The notes under the pieces were generated by a model that ran no database searches, was not told where the DNA came from, and was given only the letters and a program-made list of their open reading frames with translations. This document shows positions 49,258 to 57,950 of a DNA stretch of 64,000 bases, in pieces. Within the stretch, counting starts at the first letter, position 1; every line of letters begins with the position of its first letter. This DNA comes from Sphingobium estronivorans. GTDB taxonomy: Bacteria > Pseudomonadota > Alphaproteobacteria > Sphingomonadales > Sphingomonadaceae. The stretch covers positions 1 through 64,000 of the forward strand of contig NZ_LFCT01000015.1 in NCBI RefSeq assembly GCF_008692605.1, given 5' to 3'. A program made the position numbers and the translations under genes.

Positions 49258-50232
49258 TCAGAGGGTCAGCACGATCTTCCCGAAATGGTCGCCCGCATCC
49301 ATGCGCGCATGGGCCCTGGCTGCATCGGCCAGCGGAAAACGGCTGTCCATGGCTGGCCGCAACCTGCCCTGCTCGACGAAGGTCCAGACCACCCGCATCA
49401 GTTCATCGGCCACCAGGCTCTTGAACGCGACCGAGCGCGGCCGCAGCGTCGACCCGGTCAGCGTCAACCGCTTGCTCATGATCGTCGGCAGAAAAACGCT
49501 GGCCTTCGGCCCGCTCATCACGGCGATGGACACATGGCGCCCGTCTTCGGCCATGCATTGGATGTTGCGCGGAACATAATCGCCGCCGACCATGTCCAGA
49601 ACCCCCTGCACGCCCTGTCCGCCGGTGATGCGCTTCACCTCCTCGACGAAATCCTGGCTGCGGTAATTGATCGCATGGTCCGCGCCCCAGGCCCTGGCCC
49701 GTTCGCATTTTTCGTCACTGCCGCAGGTGACGATGGTGGTGATGTCGAACAGCTTGCAGAGCGAAATCGCCATGGTGCCGATGCCGCTGGTGCCGCCATG
49801 GACCAGTACCGTATCGCCCTCCACCACATAGGCGCGCTCGAACAGGTTGCTCCATACGGTGAACAGCGTCTCGGGCAGCGCCGCCGCCTCGACCAGATCA
49901 TAGCCGTCGGGCACGGGCAGGCACTGGCCCGCAGGCGCCACCGCATATTCGGCATAGCCGCCGCCGGGCAGCAGCGCGCACACCCGCTGCCCGATCAGCA
50001 ATTCGGCACTCCCGCCGGCGGCGACGATGGTGCCGGAAACCTCCAGCCCCGGAATGTCGGACGCCCCCGGCGGCGGCGGATATTTACCCTGCCGCTGCAT
50101 CGCATCCGGCCGATTCACCCCCGCGGCCGCCACCTTGATCAGCACTTCGTCGGGCCCGGGCACCGGAACCGGCCGCCGTTCCGGCACCAGCGCCTCCGGC
50201 CCGCCCGGAGCAGCTATGCCGATGGCCATCAT
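49258..50232 (-). CDS. NAD(P)H-quinone oxidoreductase (PIG3-type zinc-less MDR)
   Basis: A 324-residue medium-chain reductase without the catalytic zinc cysteines. N-terminal GPEALVPERRPVPVPGPDEVLIKVAAAGVNRPDAMQRQGKYPPPPGASDIPGLEVSGTI is the PIG3 pattern; VHGGTSGIGTMAISLCKLF is the NADPH-binding loop. ATG at 50232 (MMAIG) was chosen; the frame is open further but without family similarity. Reduces quinones or related alpha,beta-unsaturated ketones. Confidence 0.88.
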   Translation of the reverse strand: MMAIGIAAPGGPEALVPERRPVPVPGPDEVLIKVAAAGVNRPDAMQRQGKYPPPPGASDIPGLEVSGTIVAAGGSAELLIGQRVCALLPGGGYAEYAVAPAGQCLPVPDGYDLVEAAALPETLFTVWSNLFERAYVVEGDTVLVHGGTSGIGTMAISLCKLFDITTIVTCGSDEKCERARAWGADHAINYRSQDFVEEVKRITGGQGVQGVLDMVGGDYVPRNIQCMAEDGRHVSIAVMSGPKASVFLPTIMSKRLTLTGSTLRPRSVAFKSLVADELMRVVWTFVEQGRLRPAMDSRFPLADAARAHARMDAGDHFGKIVLTL

Positions 50233-50358
50233 GTCGCCCGGAATTGCGTTCTCAACCGTCACTGGCGCCCCCGCCGTCAAAGTTGCACCGCGCCTCAATC
50301 GACGGGCGGAATGAAGGCCTTATTGACAGACTGATCCGCAGGGTCAACATTGCAAGAC

Positions 50359-50556
50359 ATGGACATGGATGACGATCTGCCCAGAAAGGCTGATGATCCG
50401 CTGACCCTGCTGCTTCGACAGAATCTGGGTCCGCTTTCCGTGGCTGATCTTGAAGCGCGCATTCGCGCGCTGGAGGGTGAAATCGCCCGAACCCGATCGA
50501 AGATTGAAAGCGCCGTTAACCACAAAGCAAGTGCCGAGGCGTTATTCAAGCGATGA
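50359..50556 (+). CDS. DUF1192 family protein
   Basis: A 65-residue protein of DUF1192: DDLPRKADDPLTLLLRQNLGPLSVADLEARIRALEGEIARTRSKIESAVNHKASAEALF. The C-terminal half is a coiled coil. ATG at 50359 follows CAAGAC; ATG at 50365 and TTG at 50350 are also in frame. Such small proteins are common in sphingomonads and rhizobia; function unknown. Confidence 0.85.
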   Translation: MDMDDDLPRKADDPLTLLLRQNLGPLSVADLEARIRALEGEIARTRSKIESAVNHKASAEALFKR

Positions 50557-50713
50557 ACCCGCGCCCCGCCCCCTGCGGCCTTGCCGAAGGCTTCACCGGG
50601 TATGGGCAGTCTGGCAATTCCGGTGATCAGGATGCCCATCTTGATCAACCGCCGAGCAATGCCGACATATGGTTCAAGTACAGCCCCTCCTCGGGGTCAG
50701 GAGTATAAAAGAC

Positions 50714-53032
50714 ATGCCATCTTTCGCACCCGCCCTTGAAACCACCCTGCATAATGCGCTGACCCACGCATCGGAGCGTCGTCACGAATATGCGACGCTG
50801 GAGCATTTGCTGCTCGCGCTGATCGACGATGAACATGCGTCGAAGGTGATGCAGGCCTGCGGTGTGGAGCTTGGTGAGCTTTCCGATGCGGTGACGCAAT
50901 ATCTCGACACGGAACTGGACAGCCTGAAGGTGGAAGGGGCGAGCGATCCTTCCCCCACCAGCGGCTTCCAGCGCGTCGTCCAGCGCGCAATCCTGCATGT
51001 CCAGTCATCCGGCAAGGATGAAGTGACGGGAGCCAATGTGCTCGTCGCGCTTTTCTCCGAGCGGGAAAGCTATGCCGTCTATTTCCTCCAGCAGCAGGAT
51101 ATGAGCCGCCTCGATGCGGTCAGCTATATCAGCCATGGCGTGGGCAAGGGCACCGCAGCGCCCGAAACCCGCGAAACCAAGGGCGCGCAGGAAGAGGAAA
51201 AGAAGGCGCAGGACAGCAAGGGCAAGAAGGACAGTGCCTTGGAGCAGTTCACCGTCAACCTCAATGAGAAGGCGATGCGGGGCAAGGTTGACCCACTGAT
51301 CGGCCGCGCGGCCGAAGTCGACCGGACGATCCAGATCCTCTGCCGCCGGTCGAAGAACAACCCGCTCTATGTGGGCGATCCGGGCGTGGGCAAGACCGCC
51401 ATTGCGGAAGGGCTGGCGCGCAAGATCGTCGAGGGCGAGGTTCCCGATGTGCTCAAGGAAGCGGTGATCTACTCGCTCGACATGGGCGCGCTGCTTGCCG
51501 GCACCCGCTATCGCGGCGATTTCGAGGAACGCCTGAAGGCGGTCGTCACCGAACTGGAGAAGATGCCGCACGCGGTTCTCTTCATCGATGAGATCCATAC
51601 GGTGATCGGTGCTGGCGCGACCAGCGGCGGCGCGATGGATGCCTCGAACCTGCTCAAGCCCGCCCTGTCGGGCGGCACCATTCGCTGCATCGGCTCAACC
51701 ACCTACAAGGAGTTCCGCAACCATTTCGAGAAGGACCGCGCCCTGCTGCGCCGGTTCCAGAAGATCGACGTTAACGAACCCACGGTCGAGGACACGATCA
51801 AGATTCTCGCCGGACTGCGCAGCGCCTTTGAGGAGCATCATAACGTCAAATACACCCCCGACGCGATCAAGGCGGCGGTGGAACTGTCGGCGCGCTACAT
51901 CAACGACCGCAAGCTGCCGGACAAGGCGATCGACGTGATCGATGAGGTCGGCGCGATGCAGATGCTGGTCGTGCCCAGCAAGCGCAAGAAGACGATCACG
52001 CCCAAGGAGATCGAGCAGGTCATCGCGACCATGGCCCGCATCCCCCCCAAGACCGTCTCGGCGGACGACAAGTCTGTCCTCGAAACGCTCGACACGGATC
52101 TCAAGCGCGTCGTCTTTGGCCAGAACCGCGCGATCGAAATATTGTCCTCCGCGATCAAGCTGTCGCGGGCGGGCCTGCGCGATCCCGACAAGCCGATCGG
52201 CAACTATCTCTTCTCCGGCCCCACCGGCGTCGGCAAGACGGAGGTTGCGCGGCAACTTGCCCATCTGCTCGGCATCCCGCTCCAGCGTTTCGACATGTCG
52301 GAATATATGGAACGCCACTCGGTCAGCCGCCTGATCGGCGCGCCTCCGGGCTATGTCGGCTATGACCAGGGCGGCCTGCTGACCGATGCGGTCGACCAGA
52401 ACCCGCACAGCGTCCTGCTGCTGGACGAGATCGAAAAGGCGCATCCCGACCTGTTCAACATCCTGCTTCAGGTGATGGACAATGGCCGCCTGACCGATCA
52501 CCACGGCAAGACGGTGGATTTCCGCAACACCATCCTCATCATGACCACCAACGCCGGGGCGTCGGACATGGCGAAGGAAAGCATCGGCTTCGGTGAACTG
52601 ACCCGCGAGGATGTGCAGGAAGACGCGGTGAAGAAGCTCTTCACCCCGGAATTCCGCAACCGCCTGGATGCGGTCGTGCCCTTCGGCTATCTGCCGCCGG
52701 AAATCGTCGCCCGCGTGGTCGACAAGTTCATCCTCCAACTGGAGCTGCAACTGGCCGACCGCGACGTCCACATCACACTGGACGACGATGCCAAGGCATG
52801 GCTCACCAAGCGCGGCTATGACAAGCTCTACGGCGCGCGCCCGATGGGCCGCCTGATGCAGGAGAAGATCAAGCAGCCGCTGGCCGAGGAACTGCTGTTC
52901 GGCAAGCTCGTCCATGGCGGTGAGGTCCATGTCCGGCTGAAGGACGACGCCCTCGCCTTCGAAATCAGCCCCGCCGCCCCCAAAAAGGGCAAGAAGGGCG
53001 GCAAGGCGAAGCCTGCGGAATCGGCAAAATAA
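50714..53032 (+). CDS. clpA: ATP-dependent Clp protease ATP-binding subunit ClpA
   Basis: A 772-residue Hsp100 unfoldase that feeds substrates to ClpP. The N-domain (about 1-145) begins MPSFAPALETTLHNALTHASERRHEYATLEHLLLALI, the acidic/charged linker follows (about 150-170), then AAA1 with Walker A GDPGVGKTAIAEG (near 223) and AAA2 with GPTGVGKTEVARQ (near 502). The short middle region marks ClpA rather than ClpB. The ClpP-docking IGF is in SIGFGEL. AGGAG lies 10 nt upstream of ATG 50714. clpS, usually just upstream, is not present here. Confidence 0.96.
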   Translation: MPSFAPALETTLHNALTHASERRHEYATLEHLLLALIDDEHASKVMQACGVELGELSDAVTQYLDTELDSLKVEGASDPSPTSGFQRVVQRAILHVQSSGKDEVTGANVLVALFSERESYAVYFLQQQDMSRLDAVSYISHGVGKGTAAPETRETKGAQEEEKKAQDSKGKKDSALEQFTVNLNEKAMRGKVDPLIGRAAEVDRTIQILCRRSKNNPLYVGDPGVGKTAIAEGLARKIVEGEVPDVLKEAVIYSLDMGALLAGTRYRGDFEERLKAVVTELEKMPHAVLFIDEIHTVIGAGATSGGAMDASNLLKPALSGGTIRCIGSTTYKEFRNHFEKDRALLRRFQKIDVNEPTVEDTIKILAGLRSAFEEHHNVKYTPDAIKAAVELSARYINDRKLPDKAIDVIDEVGAMQMLVVPSKRKKTITPKEIEQVIATMARIPPKTVSADDKSVLETLDTDLKRVVFGQNRAIEILSSAIKLSRAGLRDPDKPIGNYLFSGPTGVGKTEVARQLAHLLGIPLQRFDMSEYMERHSVSRLIGAPPGYVGYDQGGLLTDAVDQNPHSVLLLDEIEKAHPDLFNILLQVMDNGRLTDHHGKTVDFRNTILIMTTNAGASDMAKESIGFGELTREDVQEDAVKKLFTPEFRNRLDAVVPFGYLPPEIVARVVDKFILQLELQLADRDVHITLDDDAKAWLTKRGYDKLYGARPMGRLMQEKIKQPLAEELLFGKLVHGGEVHVRLKDDALAFEISPAAPKKGKKGGKAKPAESAK

Positions 53033-53060
53033 TCCCACCCGCCGAATGACGGAAAAAAGA

Positions 53061-53089
53061 GGGGCGGCCCATCTGGGTCGCCCCATTTT
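53061..53089 (+). terminator. Rho-independent terminator of clpA
   Basis: GGGGCGGCCCA/TGGGTCGCCCC (53061-53071 with 53074-53084, one G-T wobble) is followed by ATTTT. The loop is very short, so the top pairs must open. It lies 28 nt after the clpA stop codon. Confidence 0.75.
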
Positions 53090-53172
53090 CGTGATGGAAT
53101 TGACCGGCCCCCCTCTCGGCTCGGCTCAGGGGCTGCTACACTCATCCAGCCAGGCAGGATGGGAGAGGCCCA

Positions 53173-53802
53173 ATGTCCAATAGCATCACCTTCTACACCA
53201 ACCCCATGTCACGCGGCCAAATCGCCCGCTGGATGCTGGAGGAAGTCGGCCAGCCCTATGAGATGGTCATTCTGGACTATGAAAGCAGCATGAAGTCGCC
53301 CGATTATCTGGCGATCAACCCGATGGGCAAGGTTCCCGCCATCGTCCACGCAGGCAAGGTGGTGACGGAATGCGCCGCCATCTGCGCCTATCTCGCCGAC
53401 GCCTTCCCCGCCGCTGGCCTTGCGCCCCCCACCGACAGTCGCGCCGATTATTATCGCTGGCTCTTTTTCGCCGCCGGTCCGGTCGAGGCTGCCGTAACCA
53501 ACAAAGCACTCGGTTTCGCCATCCCTGAAGGCCGCGAACGCATGGCGGGCTACGGCACGTTCGACCATGCCATCGACGCTCTGGAACGCGCCGTTTCCGG
53601 TCCCGCCTGGATTTGCGGCGGCCGGTTCACCGCCGCCGATGTCTATGTCGGCTCCCAGATCGACTGGGGCCTCAGCTTCGGCACCATTCCGACCCGCCCC
53701 AGCTTCGAAGCCTATGCCGCCCGCCTGCGCGAGCGCCCGGCCTATCAGCGGCAGAAGGAACTGGACAACGCCCTGATCGCGCAGATGCAGAAGCCCGCAT
53801 AA
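53173..53802 (+). CDS. Glutathione S-transferase family protein
   Basis: A 209-residue GST with an N-terminal thioredoxin-like domain (ITFYTNPMSRGQIARWMLEEVGQPYEMVILDY, with a Ser at the expected catalytic position; the cis-Pro/Ser-Glu equivalent is KVPAIVHAGKVVTECAAICAYLADAFP) and an all-helical C-terminal domain with GGRFTAADVYVGSQIDW (N-capping box). It conjugates or binds glutathione to small electrophiles; the substrate is unknown. Ends near a strong bidirectional terminator. Confidence 0.88.
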   Translation: MSNSITFYTNPMSRGQIARWMLEEVGQPYEMVILDYESSMKSPDYLAINPMGKVPAIVHAGKVVTECAAICAYLADAFPAAGLAPPTDSRADYYRWLFFAAGPVEAAVTNKALGFAIPEGRERMAGYGTFDHAIDALERAVSGPAWICGGRFTAADVYVGSQIDWGLSFGTIPTRPSFEAYAARLRERPAYQRQKELDNALIAQMQKPA

Positions 53803-53806
53803 AGCA

Positions 53807-53838
53807 AAAGGCCCGGCGAACCACTCCGCCGGGCCTTT
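53807..53838. terminator. Bidirectional terminator between GST and BI-1 genes
   Basis: A perfect 12-bp stem AAAGGCCCGGCG/CGCCGGGCCTTT (53807-53818 with 53827-53838), loop 8 nt, with A/T runs at both feet. It serves the convergent GST (plus) and BI-1 (minus) genes. Confidence 0.9.
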
Positions 53839-53860
53839 CCTTGACTTGGCAAGCCTGCCC

Positions 53861-54598
53861 TCAGTTGCGCTGGTTGCCCATGAAGCGCAGCAGGAACAGG
53901 AACATGTTGATGAAGTCGAGATAGAGGTTCAGCGCCCCCATCACCACCGACTTGCCCATCATGTCCGTGCCCGCGACATAGGCATAGATGCTCTTGATCT
54001 TCTGCGTGTCATAGGCGGTCAGACCCGCGAACAGCAGCACGCCGATGAAGCTGATGACCATATTCATCGCGCTCGACTTGAAAAACAGGTTGATGAGGCT
54101 CGCGACCAGCAAGCCGACCACGCCCATGATCAGGAAGGTGCCAAAGGCCGAAAGGTCGCGCTTCGTCGTATAGCCCCACAGGCTCAATCCCGCAAAAGCC
54201 GCCGCCGTCGCGAAGAAGGTCTGCGCAACCGACGTTCCGGTATAGACGAGCAGGATGGACGAAAGCGACAGGCCCATCACCGCGGCATAGGCCCAGAACA
54301 TCGCCTGCATCGCGACAGTCGACAACCGGTTCATGCCGAAACTCATGACCATCACGAACAGCAGCGGCGCGAACATGATGACATATTTCAAGATGCCGGG
54401 ACCAGCCAGTATCTGATAGGCAAGGCCGCTCGACGCGAACAGCATCGCGACCAGGCCGGTCAGCAACACGCCGCTCGCCATATAATTGTAAACCGACAGC
54501 ATATAGCTGCGCAGACCAGCGTCATACGCCTCCCCGCGCGCAACGGTCGTGCCGCCAAAACCCGCAATGTCGGAACGCGGATCGGACCAATTGGCCAT
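53861..54598 (-). CDS. Bax inhibitor-1/YccA family membrane protein
   Basis: A 245-residue, seven-helix integral membrane protein of the TMBIM/BI-1 family: YMLSVYNYMASGVLLTGLVAMLFASSG, YVIMFAPLLFVMVMSFGMNRLS, AMFWAYAAVMGLSLSSILLVYTGTSVAQTFFATAAAFAGLSLWGYTTKRDL and FAGLTAYDTQKIKSIY with the conserved Asp of the C-terminal half. GAAGGAGATT lies upstream of the start. In E. coli, YccA modulates FtsH; here the role is inferred only from family. Confidence 0.92.
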   Translation of the reverse strand: MANWSDPRSDIAGFGGTTVARGEAYDAGLRSYMLSVYNYMASGVLLTGLVAMLFASSGLAYQILAGPGILKYVIMFAPLLFVMVMSFGMNRLSTVAMQAMFWAYAAVMGLSLSSILLVYTGTSVAQTFFATAAAFAGLSLWGYTTKRDLSAFGTFLIMGVVGLLVASLINLFFKSSAMNMVISFIGVLLFAGLTAYDTQKIKSIYAYVAGTDMMGKSVVMGALNLYLDFINMFLFLLRFMGNQRN

Positions 54599-54720
54599 GA
54601 GACAATCTCCTTCACCGGCATCATCTTGGCCGGTTCCCCCCTATTATCGGCTCATCCCGCCGCCAATTCAAGCACGGAGCGCAACCTGACTTATCGGGAC
54701 GGAACCGCTATGGGACGATC

Positions 54721-55257
54721 ATGCACCGCCTTTTCGTCGCCATCCGCCCCCCTGCCCCAATCCGCGCCAGCTTGCTGGCCTCGATGAACGGGATCATGGG
54801 CGCGCGATGGCAGGACGACGATCAATTGCACCTCACCTTGCGCTTCGTGGGCGAAGTCGACCGTCCCCAGGCCGACGACATCGCCGACGCGCTGGGTGCA
54901 GTGCGATTCACTCCCTTTGACATCGCTCTTTCCGGAGTCGGTTGCTTCGACCGCAAGGGCCGCGTCCACACCCTATGGGCTGGCGTCCAACCGCGCGATC
55001 CGCTTACCCAGTTGCATCATAAAATCGACCGCGCCTGCGTCCGCGCCGGCCTCCCACCGGACGACCGCAGCTATTTCCCGCATGTCACGCTTGCCCGCTT
55101 CGGCCGGACCGCCGCGTCCATGGACGCGTTCATGGCCCGCCACGCCGCCCTTGCGAGCGCATCCTTCACCGTCGAGGACTTCGCCCTGTTCGAAAGCCAT
55201 CTCGGTCAGACAGGCCCGACCTATCACATGGTCGAACGCTATCGGGCCGACGCTTGA
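54721..55257 (+). CDS. thpR: RNA 2',3'-cyclic phosphodiesterase
   Basis: A 178-residue 2H-family protein. Two catalytic HxT/Sx motifs are visible, HLTLRFVGEV (about residues 37-46) and HVTLARFG (about 120-127). N-terminal MHRLFVAIRPPAPIRASL is typical. It opens 2',3'-cyclic phosphates of RNA and historically had a 2',5'-RNA ligase activity in vitro. It is divergent from the BI-1 gene. Confidence 0.92.
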   Translation: MHRLFVAIRPPAPIRASLLASMNGIMGARWQDDDQLHLTLRFVGEVDRPQADDIADALGAVRFTPFDIALSGVGCFDRKGRVHTLWAGVQPRDPLTQLHHKIDRACVRAGLPPDDRSYFPHVTLARFGRTAASMDAFMARHAALASASFTVEDFALFESHLGQTGPTYHMVERYRADA

Positions 55258-55299
55258 CCTCTCTTCGGCGCGACGCCCCGTCGCGCCGAACCCAAAAAC

Positions 55300-55857
55300 C
55301 TAATCCGCCGACAACACGCCGCAAGCGACGCGCCCGCCGGCATTGCCCGCCGGATCGGTCTTGTAATCGTCCGCCTGCGCATGGATGACGACCGCCGCGC
55401 CGTCGCTATCGAGCAAAGGCGTCGCACCGCCACGGATAGCGCCGCCGGGAATGACATATTCCAGTTCGCCCGCACCATCGGCACCCGCGATCATGTTCGG
55501 CATGTCACCCATATGCATGCCCTGCGGATTGTCCTTGCCATGCTTGTGACTGGTCGGGTTCCAATGGCCGCCCGCGCTGGTGAAGTCCGGCCCCGTGCAC
55601 GCGCCCGTGGCGTGGATATGGACCGCATGCATGCCCGGCGTCAGCCCCTGCGCCTTGACCATCACGTGCAACCCATCGGCCGCCTCGGTGACCATGGCGG
55701 TCCCTCGTGCCGCACCGTCACCGGCCAGCAGTGTCGCATGGGCCATCGGCGCCGTGCGGGACGCAGGCTCCGCCGACGACGCAGCAGGGGTAGCGCAAGC
55801 CGAAGCAAGGGCGGCCAACGGCAAGGCCATGGCGATAGCGAAGTTTTTCATCTGCAT
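55300..55857 (-). CDS. sodC: Cu/Zn superoxide dismutase, probable lipoprotein
   Basis: A 185-residue periplasmic Cu/Zn SOD. The N-terminus MALPLAALASACATPA has a lipobox-like LASAC, so lipid anchoring is probable. The dismutase domain shows GMHAVHIHATGACTGPDFTSAGGHWNPTSHKHG with copper/zinc histidines, HMGDMPNM, and VVIHAQADDYKTDPAGNAGGRVACGVL with the second disulfide Cys. GGGAG precedes ATG 55857. A dispersed hairpin repeat lies directly upstream. Confidence 0.92.
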   Translation of the reverse strand: MQMKNFAIAMALPLAALASACATPAASSAEPASRTAPMAHATLLAGDGAARGTAMVTEAADGLHVMVKAQGLTPGMHAVHIHATGACTGPDFTSAGGHWNPTSHKHGKDNPQGMHMGDMPNMIAGADGAGELEYVIPGGAIRGGATPLLDSDGAAVVIHAQADDYKTDPAGNAGGRVACGVLSAD

Positions 55858-55874
55858 GGAACTCCCGATGATCA

Positions 55875-55996
55875 GAGCGCATTGCGTCAAATCGGACGCA
55901 GGTCGCGCGCTCCAAGTTTTTGTTGTCGCATCCTTTTATGCGGAAACACAGTTCAGCGCAGCTAAAACCGGTTCCCGTTTTTCCGCACGATGCTCC
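55875..55996. repeat. Dispersed multi-hairpin intergenic repeat, copy B
   Basis: Second copy of the element at 16610-16736. The first stem is GAGCGC...TGCGT-(8 nt)-ACGCA...GCGCTC; the second half pairs GCGGAAA with TTTTTCCGC and ends CGCACGATGCTCC. The outer stem bases differ from copy A but still pair, so the structure rather than the sequence is kept. It lies in the sodC-ompA intergenic region, which otherwise holds only the ompA terminator. Confidence 0.75.
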
Positions 55997-56101
55997 AAGC
56001 TGTTTAGCCAACGCCACAGATCCGCATTTGTTGCCTAAGCGATCTGAATTGTGATCCCTTTTGCGATCGCGCGGCCAGCCTGCGCCCCTCTCAAAGCGCC
56101 A

Positions 56102-56134
56102 AAGAAAAAGGGGCCGGTCTTTCGACCGGCCCCT
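56102..56134 (-). terminator. Rho-independent terminator of the OmpA gene
   Basis: On the minus strand an 11-bp stem with a 4-nt loop (56109-56119 with 56124-56134, GGGGCCGGTC/GACCGGCCCC core) is followed by TTTTTC. It lies 35 nt after the OmpA-family stop codon. Confidence 0.9.
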
Positions 56135-56169
56135 CAATCCTTTTCCATCCCGAAGGACGGATAATCCGA

Positions 56170-57240
56170 TTACTGACCCGAACCCGGACCGTAGGTGATT
56201 TCCACGCGACGGTTCTGCAGTTCGCGAACGCCGTCGGCGGTTTCGACGCGGGGGTTCGCTTCACCGAACGCCTGGGTCGTCATCACGCCATCGGGGATGC
56301 CCTTCGAAGCCATGTAGGCCTTGACGGCATCGGCACGACGCTGGGACAGGCCAACGTTGTACGAGGCCGAACCCGAACGGTCCGCATAACCCGCCAGCAT
56401 GACCTGGGCGCTGCCGCAGTTGCTGTAGGCCGAAACCGCGTTGTCCAGAATGGTGGCGGCGTCAGGCGTGATGTCCGACTTGTCCCATTCGAAGAAGACG
56501 ATGTACGGCCCAGGGCTGCACTCGGCCACCGGCGGCGGCGGGGGCGGCGGGGGAGGCGGCGGCGGGGGCGGCGGCGGCGGCGGCGGCGGCGGAGCAGCCG
56601 GTTCGCCACCGAAGTTGTAGGTCAGACCCAGCAGCAGGCTGTGCGTGCGCAGCTTGGTCTTGATCGTGTCGCCGGCGACAACGCCAGTGCCATAGTTCAG
56701 GTCGGTATAGGCCGGAATGACCTTGATATCGTCCTGGTTGAAGAAGCGATACTTCAACGAGACGTCGACATGGTTGGTCAGCGGATAGCGAACGCCCGCA
56801 ATCGCCTGCCAGGCGAAGCCGGTGTCGGAATCGTTGACGATGTCGTTGGCGATCTTGCCGCGCGAAACGCCGACACCGCCGCCGACGAAGCCCTGCAGGC
56901 CGTCATCGGGACCGAAGTCGAGCAAGCCGTTCATCATGAACGACAGAGCCGAAGCCGAACCACCGAAGCCAGTCTTGTCGAGATCGACCTTGGCGCGCTT
57001 ATAGGCTGCTTCGGCTTCCAGACGGAAACCACCGAAGTCATAGCCAATATTGGCGTCGCCATCCCAGCCCTTATGATAGTCGATGGAGCCGTCGGCTTTC
57101 ACGCCGTTGATGCTGGCATCCTGATCTTCGACCAGAACAACGCCGGAGTCGATGCCGACATACCAGCTATTGTCACGCGCCAGGGCCGGAGTGGCCAGGG
57201 CGCTGGTCGCAAGCACAGCCGCGAGGGCAAGCTTCCGCAT
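56170..57240 (-). CDS. OmpA family outer-membrane protein with polyproline linker
   Basis: A 356-residue OmpA-type porin. Signal peptide MRKLALAAVLATSALATPALA, then an 8-strand beta-barrel (about 25-215; SWYVGIDSGVVLVEDQD..., HSLLLGLTYNFGG). A linker of 21 consecutive prolines (56531-56593 on the plus strand) follows. The OmpA-like peptidoglycan-binding domain shows YIVFFEWDKSDITPDAATILDNAV, GYADRSGSASYNVGLSQRRADAVKAYM and NRRVEITYG. AAAGGGG precedes the ATG at 57240; an upstream extension to 57306 has no family character. It likely anchors the outer membrane to the wall. Confidence 0.93.
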   Translation of the reverse strand: MRKLALAAVLATSALATPALARDNSWYVGIDSGVVLVEDQDASINGVKADGSIDYHKGWDGDANIGYDFGGFRLEAEAAYKRAKVDLDKTGFGGSASALSFMMNGLLDFGPDDGLQGFVGGGVGVSRGKIANDIVNDSDTGFAWQAIAGVRYPLTNHVDVSLKYRFFNQDDIKVIPAYTDLNYGTGVVAGDTIKTKLRTHSLLLGLTYNFGGEPAAPPPPPPPPPPPPPPPPPPPPPVAECSPGPYIVFFEWDKSDITPDAATILDNAVSAYSNCGSAQVMLAGYADRSGSASYNVGLSQRRADAVKAYMASKGIPDGVMTTQAFGEANPRVETADGVRELQNRRVEITYGPGSGQ

Positions 57241-57418
57241 CTGAATTCCCCTTTCAAAAGTGTCACGAAGGACTGCTGAAACCATGTATCGGCTAGAAAG
57301 TTTCATGGCAAGTCCACATTTGGCAAAACTGTTGCAAAAATAACGCAGTTAACCCTCTTGCCCGCCCCCTCAGGCTAATTCGAATGCCCCTCTTGGTAAA
57401 AGGAATATGAACGCCAAG

Positions 57419-57922
57419 TCATGCATCGATCAGCCCATGCGTCCGCATCGCATCCAAAATTCCCGCGATGGCGGCCCGCGCTTCCGGGTCGACGGTCGCG
57501 CCGCCGGATGGATCGGCGATCCCCGCGCCGCGCGCCCCGACCACCCGGCTACCTGCGATATGCAACCCATCCGCCCGCACCGCCCCGTCATGCCATGCCG
57601 CGCCGTCATGCGCCATGCCATGGCCCCGGTCCGCCACCCAGAGCGCAAGCCCCGCCCGGGGCGCGACGAACCGCCACCCCCCTTCGGTCCAACAGGCCAC
57701 CGTCCCTTCGCGGCCGGCCCAGTCTCCCGAAGCACCCGGCGCCACGATCCAGCAATCCCCGATTGCCGGCGCGTCCGGCGGCACACTCTCATCGGCGCTC
57801 GCCACCGCGCCGTGCAGCAGCATGTCGATCCGCGTCAGCGCCTCATTGTGAAACAGTTCCTTCTGCGCCTGACCGGCGAAAAGCTGCGGCAGCGCCCAGC
57901 GAAAAGTCGCGTCCATCACCAT
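57419..57922 (-). CDS. DUF2793 domain-containing protein (GTA/phage-linked)
   Basis: A 167-residue protein of DUF2793, a family found next to phage or GTA tail genes: MVMDATFRWALPQLFAGQAQKELFHNEALTRIDMLLHGAV, then DAPAIGDCWIVAPGASGDWAGREGTVACWTEGGWRFVAPRAG. It lies 28 nt behind the g15-like gene and is the last gene of the tail cluster. It may form part of the tail tip or fibre, which is inference. Confidence 0.82.
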   Translation of the reverse strand: MVMDATFRWALPQLFAGQAQKELFHNEALTRIDMLLHGAVASADESVPPDAPAIGDCWIVAPGASGDWAGREGTVACWTEGGWRFVAPRAGLALWVADRGHGMAHDGAAWHDGAVRADGLHIAGSRVVGARGAGIADPSGGATVDPEARAAIAGILDAMRTHGLIDA

Positions 57923-57950
57923 GATTCAATTGCCCTTTCCATCCATACGC

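Noticed and set aside
56110-56133. The OmpA-gene hairpin as a dispersed repeat
   Set aside because: It has a simple stem, small loop and T-tract in the right place, so it is a terminator. The repeat family lies separately at 55875-55996.
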